Positions 1-5,252 of a DNA stretch of 6,097 nt are shown piece by piece; position 1 is the stretch's first letter; the number at the start of each line of letters is the position of its first letter. A program made the position numbers and the translations under genes. The notes beneath the pieces were generated by a model, which ran no database searches, was not told the origin of the DNA, and saw only the letters and a program-made list of their open reading frames with translations. The stretch comes from Candidatus Acetothermia bacterium JdFR-47 (GTDB lineage: Bacteria > Bipolaricaulota > Bipolaricaulia > Bipolaricaulales > Bipolaricaulaceae): contig MTNI01000220.1 of the NCBI GenBank assembly GCA_002011415.1, positions 6,226 through 12,322 on the forward strand, written 5' to 3'.

Positions 1-662
1 TCTCTGGGGAGCTCCTCCTCCCCGCCCTGGGAGCGATCCTGTCCGCGCCCCTTGCCGCCGGGGCCCCGAAGTGGCTCGCCCGCTACCGCCTTCCCGGGGA
101 AGAGGAGATCACAAGCGAGCTTTCCGCCTTGGAAGAAGAGCGCGAGCGCCTGAAGAGGAAGGAGGAGGAACTCAGGACCGTTCAAGAGGGTTACGACGCC
201 CTGAAGGGGCTCCTCTACCCCCGCGGGGTGCAAGGGCTCCTCGCCGCCGTGCAGGCGGCCCTGGAGCGCCTCGAGTTCTCCTGCGAGCCGGCTGAGGAGG
301 GAACGCTCCTGGCCCGAGGAGAGGAGGGAACGGCCCTGGTACGGGTGGCCTTGTCCCTCTCCGGCCCCGTGGGGCCGGAGGAACACCGGGCCCTGGTCCT
401 CGCCCTCGACCGCCTGCGCACGGAGGGCGGGAGGGATGCCCACGGGGTTCTGGTGACGGTGGCCGAGCCGCGCCTCGATCCCCGCCGGCGTGGGCCTCAG
501 TGGTCGGAGGCTGTCCGGCGGGGCTGCTTGGAGCACAGGATCGCCCTCCTTTCCGGATACCAGCTCTTCCTGGCCCTGGAGCACGTGCTTTCGGGAGGGG
601 ACCCGGGCAAGGTAAGGGAGGCCCTGCTCTCGGGGGAGGGGGAGTGGCGGTGGAAGCCCTAG
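1..662 (+). CDS. Uncharacterised coiled-coil protein with degenerate nuclease-like C-terminal domain (5' end outside window)
   Basis: The frame is open from base 3, so the gene begins upstream; only about 219 C-terminal residues are visible. A TTG at 129 could look like a start, but the frame continues upstream with protein-like sequence (GELLLPALGAILSAP, then KWLARYRLPGEEE). In order I see a short hydrophobic/Gly-Ala part, a charged helical stretch rich in E, R and K starting near base 114 and probably coiled coil, then an alpha/beta part with the pattern LLYPRGVQGLL, a strand ALVRVALSLSG, GVLVTVAEPRLDP, and IALLSGYQLFLAL. From memory, this strand order resembles uncharacterised bacterial proteins whose C-terminal half has a restriction-endonuclease-like core. 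In those the strand usually carries an E-x-K type motif; here it is R-V-A-L, so catalysis looks lost. The stop overlaps the next gene by 13 bases, implying co-transcription. The fold assignment is inference; no function is claimed. Confidence 0.5.
   Translation, partial: SGELLLPALGAILSAPLAAGAPKWLARYRLPGEEEITSELSALEEERERLKRKEEELRTVQEGYDALKGLLYPRGVQGLLAAVQAALERLEFSCEPAEEGTLLARGEEGTALVRVALSLSGPVGPEEHRALVLALDRLRTEGGRDAHGVLVTVAEPRLDPRRRGPQWSEAVRRGCLEHRIALLSGYQLFLALEHVLSGGDPGKVREALLSGEGEWRWKP
644..652 (+). promoter_or_regulatory. Start region of the M24 gene: two GTG candidates behind a purine-rich SD
   Basis: A run of G with GGAGG at 635-639 lies upstream of two in-frame GTG codons, at 644 and 650. 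Spacing is 4 bases to the first and 10 to the second; a further GGAG at 641-644 sits 5 bases before the second. I chose 650 because its spacing options are closer to normal. An open frame extends back to 500, but that part overlaps the upstream gene fully and shows no family similarity. Confidence 0.5.
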
Positions 663-1828
663 CCCAAAAGGTCTTCCGGGCCCGCATCGAGCGCCTGCAG
701 GGTGATCTTGCCTCCCGAGGGGCCGACGGGGCGGTGCTCTTCTCCCCACAAGCCATCGCCTGGCTCACAGGTTACTTCACCCTCCCCACCGAGCGGCCGC
801 TTGCCTTGCTGGTGCCGCGGGCCGGGGATCCCTACGCGTTCGTGCCCGGAGTGGAATGGGATGCTGCCTCCAGGGTCCCGACCATCGGGGAGGTGTGGCG
901 GTACTTCGAGTACCCAGGACCAGCACCTCCGCTCTCTTACCTGGCCCGACGCCTGAAGGGGCTCGGCCTGAAAAGGCTTATCGCCGATGCCCCTGGCTGG
1001 GGCCGCCGCTACGGCTATGAAGGCCCCCAGCTTTCCGAACTCCTCCCCGGAACCGTGGTGGAGATAGACCCCGCTTTGGTGGAGGGAAGTTGGCAGGTCA
1101 AATTCCCCGAGGAGATAGAGCTGCTTCGAGTCTCCGCCGAGTGGGCCGACCGGGCTCACCGGCTCCTCCAAGAGGCCATCCGGCCCGGAGAACGGGAGCT
1201 CTCCCTCTCAATCCAAGTCTCGGCCCAGGCTTCCCAGGAGTTCCTGGCGGCGATGGGGGAGGGGTACGGGGGGTTCCTGCGCGGAGGCACCCCGGTATCG
1301 GCAGGGATCATCTCCGGCGCCCGAAGCGCCCTCCCCCACGCCATGAGCCGTGAACGGACACTGCAAGCGGGGGACGTCTTGATCTCTGGGGTGGGGGTGG
1401 AGGTTTTCGGCTACTCGGTGGAGCTCGAGCGCACCTTGATCCTAGGGAAACCCACGCCAGAGCAAACTCGCTTTTTCTCCGCCATGCAGCGCGCCCAAGA
1501 GGCGGGCCTCTCCGCCTGCGGACCCGGGGTGCCGCTGCGGGAGGTGGACCGGCGGGTGCGAGGGGTGCTCCTCGCCGAGGGCCTGGGGCGCTACCTCCGC
1601 CACCACACCGGCCACCACCTGGGCTGGGAGGGACACGAGCCGCCCTACATCGACGCGTTCGCACAAGGGGAGATGCGGCCAGGGCAGGTCTTCTCCATCG
1701 AGCCCGGGGTGTACGTCCCCGGCCTAGGGGGCTTTCGCCACTCGGACACGGTGCTCATCACCGAAGACGGCGCCGAGGTCCTCACCCGCTACCCGCGGGA
1801 TCTTCGCTCCCTCACGGTGGAGGCTTAA
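650..1828 (+). CDS. M24-family (Xaa-Pro aminopeptidase/creatinase fold) protein with altered metal site
   Basis: 392 residues from GTG 650, a normal length for M24B proteins. Residues about 8-130 form a creatinase-type N-terminal domain (RIERLQGDLASRGADGAVL, then IAWLTGYF). Residues about 155-392 form the pita-bread catalytic domain. Visible landmarks are PHAMS, GDVLISGVG, GYSVELERT, HHTGHHLGWEGHE (residues 318-330), FSIEPGVY (349-355) and FRHSDTV. In metal-dependent members the five ligands are D, D, H, E, E. By alignment these positions are G247, E258, H322, E351 and S365, so three of five are replaced. Creatinase shows that the fold can work without metal, and the RHSD form resembles a non-canonical M24 subgroup I recall. 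Substrate is therefore unknown; a dipeptidase or aminopeptidase role is not safe. There is no signal peptide, so it is probably cytoplasmic. It overlaps the upstream gene by 13 bases and abuts mraY with zero spacing, suggesting translational coupling. Confidence 0.85.
   Translation: MEALAQKVFRARIERLQGDLASRGADGAVLFSPQAIAWLTGYFTLPTERPLALLVPRAGDPYAFVPGVEWDAASRVPTIGEVWRYFEYPGPAPPLSYLARRLKGLGLKRLIADAPGWGRRYGYEGPQLSELLPGTVVEIDPALVEGSWQVKFPEEIELLRVSAEWADRAHRLLQEAIRPGERELSLSIQVSAQASQEFLAAMGEGYGGFLRGGTPVSAGIISGARSALPHAMSRERTLQAGDVLISGVGVEVFGYSVELERTLILGKPTPEQTRFFSAMQRAQEAGLSACGPGVPLREVDRRVRGVLLAEGLGRYLRHHTGHHLGWEGHEPPYIDAFAQGEMRPGQVFSIEPGVYVPGLGGFRHSDTVLITEDGAEVLTRYPRDLRSLTVEA
1819..1823 (+). promoter_or_regulatory. 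Shine-Dalgarno of mraY
   Basis: GGAGG (within GGTGGAGG, 1816-1823) lies five bases before GTG 1829, inside the end of the M24 gene. It supports 1829 as the mraY start, and hence the view that the first 37 codons belong to mraY although they are out of frame with the rest. Confidence 0.8.
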
Positions 1829-2823
1829 GTGAGCTGGCCCATCGTGCTCCTGACGCTGTTTGAAATTCCACTCGTGGCTTGGGGAACGCAGCTCTTCGCC
1901 CGCATGATCAGGGTCGGTCAGTACATCCGCCCCGAAGGCCGATGGCCCACACTGCCAAGGCCGGGACCCCCACCATGGCCGGGATCGTGCCGCTTTCCGC
2001 CCTCACACTGGCAGTGCTCCTCGCTTGGGCTCTGAGTTTCCACTCCATGCCCCGGGCGTGGTTTGCGCTCGCCGCCACCTGGCTCGCCGGGGGAATTGGT
2101 CTCCTCGACGATCTCCTGTCCCAAAGACGGCGCACCTCCCTGGGACTCGCCCCCGCCCATAAGCTCCTCCTCGGGGCAGGGGCAGCGGCCCTCCTGTTCG
2201 CCCTCGTGCCCCTCTTGCCCGACGTGGAAGTCCTGGTCCCCTTTTCCCCGTTTAAGTTTTCCCTCGTCTCCCTTCCCCCGTGGGCGCTCTTTCTCCTCCT
2301 TCTCACCGCGTTCTGGGGAACCACCAACGCGGTGAACCTGACGGACGGCTTGGACGGCCTGGCTCCGGGGGCGGTGCTCATCGTCCTTCTAGGCCTTCTT
2401 CCGCTGGTCCGGGGCCAAGAAGACCTCGCCGGGCTCTCCCTCCTCTCCGCCGGAGCGGTGGGGGGGTTCCTATGGGTGAACGCTTACCCCGCGGGGGCGT
2501 TCCTCGGGGACGTGGGTTCCATGGGACTGGGAGGGCTTCTCTTCGGGATCGCGTTTTCCGGGGGGATGGTGTTTCTCCTCCCCATCCTGGGAGGACTGTT
2601 CGTGCTCGAGGCCCTGTCGGTGATCCTGCAGGTGGCCTCGTTCAAGCTCACGGGGAAACGCCTGCTTAAGATGTCACCCCTGCACCATCACCTCGAAGCG
2701 GGGGACGTCCCGTGGCCACACTTCCTCCCCGGGGCGAACTGGCCGGAGCCGAAGGTCGTGGTCCGCCTGTGGATCCTGTGCGGGGCCTGCGTGCTCCTTG
2801 GGGTCCTAGCGAAAGCGATCTAG
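1829..2823 (+). CDS. mraY: Phospho-N-acetylmuramoyl-pentapeptide transferase MraY, interrupted by an apparent single-base deletion
   Basis: MraY transfers phospho-MurNAc-pentapeptide from its UDP carrier to undecaprenyl phosphate, giving lipid I at the inner face of the cytoplasmic membrane. GTG 1829 starts the first membrane helix and leads into the family motif GQYIRPEG. That frame then drifts (RWPTLPRPG) and stops at 2035. The family sequence resumes one frame back as PMAHTAKAGTPTMAG from 1939 and runs to TAG 2821-2823. Adding one C in GGCC (1937-1940) joins the two into about 331 residues, a normal MraY length. Catalytic signatures are intact: the DD pair (2107-2112), NAVNLTDGLDGLA (2326-2364), FLGDVGS (2500-2520) and HHH (2683-2691), with several hydrophobic helices between. 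About a dozen extra residues follow the HHH motif before the NWPEPKVVVRLW segment. The gene is not beside murE, murF or murD here. The call is secure; whether the gene is broken or mis-sequenced is open. Confidence 0.95.
1934..1944 (+). other. Frame break inside mraY
   Basis: Before this point the plus-strand frame beginning at 1829 encodes MraY (…YIRPEG). After it, the frame beginning at 1939 encodes MraY (PMAHTAKAG…). The local sequence GAAGGCCGATGG fits a lost C in what would be GGCCC. An ATG at 1942, preceded by GAAGG at 1934-1938, could allow re-initiation of the larger part, but that part would lack the first membrane helix. No standard slippery heptamer is visible here. Confidence 0.85.
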
Positions 2824-2826
2824 GAC
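2803..2826. terminator. Inverted repeat across the overlapping stop codons of mraY and gatA (weak bidirectional terminator candidate)
   Basis: GTCCTAG (2803-2809) is exactly complementary to CTAGGAC (2820-2826). An inner CG/CG pair around AAAG (2810-2817) and a two-base bulge (2818-2819) complete a short hairpin. The central CTAG of the right arm contains both stop codons: TAG 2821-2823 for mraY and its complement at 2820-2822 for gatA. Neither side has a proper T tract, so intrinsic termination would be weak. No other terminator is seen between the convergent genes. Confidence 0.3.
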
Positions 2827-4211
2827 AGGGCCCTTTCCAAAGCGTGGGCGGCCCGGAGGAGCTTTTCCTCCGACAGCCGAGGACCGATGAGCTGGAGTCC
2901 AAACGGCAGTCCCTCCACCTCCCCCCCAGGGATGGAGATCGCGGGCAAGCCGGCCAAGGCGGAAGGGAGCGTGAACACGTCCGAGAGGTACATGCTGATC
3001 GGGTCTTCCTTCTCTCCGATGCGGAACGCCGGGGTGGGGGAGGTGGGCCCTATGATCAGGTCCACCTTCGCAAACGCCTCCTCGAACTCCCTGGCGATCA
3101 GCGTGCGCACACGTTGGGCCTTGCCGTAGTACTGGTCGTAGTAGCCTGCGGACAGGGCAAAGGTGCCCAGGGCGATGCGGCGCTTCACCTCCCGGCCAAA
3201 GCCCGCGGTGCGGGTCGCGGCCATCATCTCTGCCACCCGCTCGCCCATCACCCGCAGGCCGTACCGCACCCCGTCGTAACGGGCCAAGTTCGCCGATGCC
3301 TCAGCCGAGGAAATAAGGTAGTAGGTAGGCAAGGCGTACTCCGTAAGCGGAAGGGAAAGCTCAACCACCTCTGCCCCGAGGTCTCGAGCAGCCTCGCACC
3401 ACCGCTCGACGAGCCCCCGGGCCTCCGTTGAAAGCTCCTCTGGCACGTACTCCCGGGGGAGGCCGATCCGCATCCCTGTGAGGTCTTCCCCTAGCCCCTG
3501 GGTGTAATCCTGAGAAGGAAGAGGAAGGGAAGTGGCGTCGCGAGGATCGTGCCCGGCGATGATGGACATGATCAGGGCCGCGTCGCGCACGCTCCGCGCC
3601 AGCACCCCAACCGTGTCCAAAGAGGAGGCGAACGCCACCAAGCCCCAGCGGGAGACGCGCCCGTAGGTGGGCCGGAGGCCCACCACCCCGCACAGGGCAG
3701 CGGGCTGACGCACGGATCCCCCGGTGTCGGTCCCCAGGGCGGCCAAGGCTTCGCCTGCGGCCACGGCCGCGGCCGAGCCCCCCGAGGAGCCGCCGGGCAC
3801 CCGGTCAAAATCATAAGGGTTACGGGTGGGACCAAACGCTGAGTGCTCCGTGGAGGAACCCATGGCGAACTCATCCAGGTTCGTCTTCCCCTGCACCTGG
3901 GCCCCGGCGGCCTTGAGCCGCGCTACTACCGTGGCGTCGAACGGGGGCCGAAAACCCGTGAGGATCCGGGAGCCACAGGTGGTTGGAAAGTCAAGGGTAG
4001 CGAGGTTGTCCTTCACCGCGATGGGAAGGCCCCGCAGGGGGCGCTGGGAAAGGGAATTGGCATTTCGTACTAGGTCTTCCGGATCCCCCAAGGAGACAAA
4101 AGCGTGGACGGAGGGCTCTAACTCTTCGATCCTGCGCCACAGGGATGCCACGAGCTCGGAAACGCTGGTGTCGCCCCGGCCCAGGGCAGCCAGGGCCTCG
4201 CTCAGGGTCAC
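2820..4211 (-). CDS. gatA: Aspartyl/glutamyl-tRNA amidotransferase subunit A (amidase)
   Basis: GatA is the glutaminase/amidase subunit of GatCAB. It releases ammonia from glutamine, and the ammonia is passed to GatB to convert Glu-tRNA(Gln) or Asp-tRNA(Asn) to the correct aminoacyl-tRNA in the cytoplasm. From GTG 4211 it is 463 residues, close to the usual 480 or so. The amidase signature is complete: PIAVKDN with Lys67, GGSSGGSAAAVAAG with Ser142 (cis-Ser position), and TDTGGSVRQPA with nucleophile Ser166. The spacing between these residues equals that of characterised GatA (K79, S154, S178 in Staphylococcus aureus). YYLISSAEASANLARYDG and SAGYYDQYYGKAQRVR are typical GatA blocks that separate it from other amidases. 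The open frame continues back to 4346, but that part lies in the tRNA and leader. GAGG at 4220-4223 fits as SD for 4211. gatB and gatC are not in the window. Family call is near certain. Confidence 0.97.
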   Translation of the reverse strand: MTLSEALAALGRGDTSVSELVASLWRRIEELEPSVHAFVSLGDPEDLVRNANSLSQRPLRGLPIAVKDNLATLDFPTTCGSRILTGFRPPFDATVVARLKAAGAQVQGKTNLDEFAMGSSTEHSAFGPTRNPYDFDRVPGGSSGGSAAAVAAGEALAALGTDTGGSVRQPAALCGVVGLRPTYGRVSRWGLVAFASSLDTVGVLARSVRDAALIMSIIAGHDPRDATSLPLPSQDYTQGLGEDLTGMRIGLPREYVPEELSTEARGLVERWCEAARDLGAEVVELSLPLTEYALPTYYLISSAEASANLARYDGVRYGLRVMGERVAEMMAATRTAGFGREVKRRIALGTFALSAGYYDQYYGKAQRVRTLIAREFEEAFAKVDLIIGPTSPTPAFRIGEKEDPISMYLSDVFTLPSALAGLPAISIPGGEVEGLPFGLQLIGPRLSEEKLLRAAHALERALS

Positions 4212-4219
4212 TCGTACCA

Positions 4220-4249
4220 CCTCACGGAAATCCCGGGATTTCCGTGAGG
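4220..4249. repeat. Perfect 30-bp palindrome in the gatA leader
   Basis: The arm CCTCACGGAAATCCC (4220-4234) is followed directly by its exact reverse complement (4235-4249), centred on CCCGGG. As RNA on the minus strand it folds into a stem of about 13 pairs with a CCGG loop. The last bases of its 3' arm, GAGG (complement of 4220-4223), are the apparent gatA Shine-Dalgarno, six to eight bases before the GTG. It could act as a translation-blocking hairpin, a protein operator, or be a copy of a dispersed palindromic element; the window has no second copy. Confidence 0.95.
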
Positions 4250-4265
4250 CCCCCGGACAAGGAGC

Positions 4266-4293
4266 CCCCAAAAAGCCGCGCGACTTCTTGGGG
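4266..4293 (-). terminator. Hairpin downstream of tRNA-Leu, without T tract
   Basis: On the minus strand, CCCCAAGAAG pairs with CTTTTTGGGG (ten pairs including one G-U) around an eight-base loop. It begins 8 bases after the tRNA 3' end. The bases that follow are G/C-rich, not a T run, so it is not a classic intrinsic terminator. It may mark the tRNA 3' processing boundary, act as an attenuator, or simply separate tRNA from gatA mRNA. Confidence 0.4.
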
Positions 4294-4300
4294 TCATGAT

Positions 4301-4389
4301 TGGTGCCGGGGGTGGGACTCGAACCCACACGGGGTGAAGGCCCCACTGGATCCTGAGTCCAGCGCGTCTACCAATTCCGCCACCCCGGC
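4301..4389 (-). tRNA. tRNA-Leu, anticodon CAG
   Basis: Reading the minus strand from 4389 gives acceptor GCCGGGG pairing with CCCCGGC, a D arm containing AATTGGTAGA, and an anticodon stem CTGGA/TCCAG around loop CTCAGGA, which puts CAG at positions 34-36. A class II long variable arm (GGGG…CCCC) and T arm GTGGG-TTCGAGT-CCCAC follow, with discriminator A and an encoded CCA end. The long variable arm and A73 agree with leucine identity. It reads CUG codons, common in these GC-rich genes. It lies upstream of gatA on the same strand, with 89 bases between its CCA and the gatA start codon. Confidence 0.95.
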
Positions 4390-4399
4390 CTTCTCGCCA

Positions 4400-4427
4400 A
4401 TTCTATGGCTGACCGGGGGCAAGTCAA
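4400..4427 (-). promoter_or_regulatory. Sigma-70-type promoter of tRNA-Leu (and possibly gatA)
   Basis: On the minus strand TTGACT (complement of 4422-4427) and TAGAAT (complement of 4400-4405) are separated by 16 bases. Each hexamer differs from consensus at one base, so this is the best promoter in the window. The predicted start falls only a few bases before the mature tRNA 5' end at 4389. No separate promoter is evident between the tRNA and gatA. Confidence 0.8.
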
Positions 4428-4433
4428 GAACAT

Positions 4434-4463
4434 TTGACGAGGACAGGTGTAATCCGGTAGACT
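4434..4463 (+). promoter_or_regulatory. Predicted promoter of the Crp/Fnr-family gene
   Basis: TTGACG (4434-4439) and TAGACT (4458-4463) are 18 bases apart. Transcription would begin near 4470, giving a leader of about a dozen bases before ATG 4482. Its -35 box lies six bases from the divergent -35 of the tRNA promoter, so one bound regulator could affect both. The -10 match is 4 of 6, so confidence is moderate. Confidence 0.5.
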
Positions 4464-4481
4464 GCGCGTTGGGTGAGGGGG

Positions 4482-5156
4482 ATGGTCGAACTTAAAGATT
4501 TTAGAGTATTCGCGGACCTCAAACCGGAGGATCTGGAAAAGCTTGGTAAGCTCGTCAGGCAGATCGACTACGGGGCAGACGAGCTCATCTACATGGAGGG
4601 GGCACCCGCGTTCGGGTTCTACCTCGTCTTCTCCGGGGCGGTGAAGGTTGTAAAGCGATCCGCCAAGGGGAAGTCCCAGATCCTCAAGATCGTGGGGCCG
4701 GGGGGGCTCCTGGGTGAAACCACCCTGTTCGACAAGGGCGTGCACAACGCCTATGCCAAGACCCTGGTCCCCTCCACGGTGGGGTTCATCGAACGAGGCG
4801 ATTTCTTCTACTTCCTGGAGCATCATCCCAAGGTGATCTTCCGGTTTTTCGAGCGCCTCTCCCTCGAGATAAAGGCCTTCCAGAACAAATTGGCCGAACG
4901 CTCATACGCCTCCAGCAAGGAACGCCTGGCCCGTCTCATCTTGGCCCTGGGCCGCTCTGGGATCGAGCTCTCCCGCAGCGAGCTCGCCGAGATGGCCGGC
5001 GTTTCCTCCAAAACCGCTATCCGCACCCTAGGGGAGCTGGAGTCACGGGGGATCATCTCCCTCGACAACCGCAAAATCAACGTGCTCAAGGAGGAGTACC
5101 TCAGGCGTCTGATGGAACCGTTCGCTGTGGAAGTGGACGACGCCGTCATTATCTAG
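4482..5156 (+). CDS. Crp/Fnr-family transcriptional regulator, effector unknown
   Basis: 224 residues, the usual length for the family. Residues about 7-110 form the cyclic-nucleotide-binding-type beta roll (YLVFSGAVKVV; GPGGLLGETTLF at 72-83), about 112-140 the dimer helix, and about 146-210 the winged helix. The HTH is LSRSELAEMAGVSSKTAIRTLGELE (163-187; split LSRSELAEMAG / VSSKTAIRTLGELE), followed by the wing ending GIISLDNRKINV. At the positions of E. coli CRP Arg82-Ser83, which bind the cAMP phosphate, I align Asn89-Ala90, so cAMP binding as in CRP is unlikely. There is no cysteine at all, excluding an Fnr-type Fe-S cluster. In the recognition helix the common R-E-T-V-x-R is S-K-T-A-I-R, so its DNA site may differ from classic boxes. 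I chose ATG 4482; GTG 4473 is an in-frame alternative, and the SD-like GAGGGGG (4475-4481) abuts the ATG unusually closely. It has its own promoter, divergent from tRNA-Leu/gatA, and lies 96 bases before a sensor gene. Confidence 0.9.
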   Translation: MVELKDFRVFADLKPEDLEKLGKLVRQIDYGADELIYMEGAPAFGFYLVFSGAVKVVKRSAKGKSQILKIVGPGGLLGETTLFDKGVHNAYAKTLVPSTVGFIERGDFFYFLEHHPKVIFRFFERLSLEIKAFQNKLAERSYASSKERLARLILALGRSGIELSRSELAEMAGVSSKTAIRTLGELESRGIISLDNRKINVLKEEYLRRLMEPFAVEVDDAVII

Positions 5157-5252
5157 AAGCGTCTTTCCGACAAAGGGCTAGGGGGGCGGTGATCGGTGTC
5201 CTTGGCCTAACTCCCGTCCATGGTGCACCCTCCCTCGAGGTACATAACGAAC

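Noticed and set aside
172..768. Long minus-strand open frame opposite the first two genes
   Set aside because: Its product is a low-complexity Pro/Arg/Gly-rich sequence typical of antisense frames in GC-rich DNA, and it opposes two well supported genes.
1879..1941. TTG 1879 as the true start of a shorter, unbroken MraY
   Set aside because: Residues in that frame before 1939 do not resemble MraY, whereas the other frame over the same bases gives the first membrane helix and GQYIRPEG with a good SD. A frame break explains the data better.
1931..1945. Programmed -1 frameshifting in mraY
   Set aside because: No X-XXY-YYZ slippery heptamer at the junction and no clear stimulatory structure; essential MraY is not known to use it. 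Kept only as a remote alternative.
2712..3431. Plus-strand open frame across the end of mraY and opposite gatA
   Set aside because: Low-complexity shadow translation; gatA on the other strand has complete family motifs throughout.
4212..4346. Upstream extension of the gatA frame adding 45 residues
   Set aside because: The extension runs through the palindrome, the second hairpin and into the tRNA-Leu gene, and has no GatA similarity. The GTG at 4211 has an SD and gives a normal length.
4301..4389. tRNA-Leu as an integration site for a mobile element
   Set aside because: No integrase, no direct repeat of the tRNA 3' end in the window, and housekeeping genes on both sides.
5157..5252. Terminator or promoter between the Crp/Fnr gene and the PAS gene
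   Set aside because: I found no stable hairpin with a T tract and no convincing -35/-10 pair in these 96 bases.
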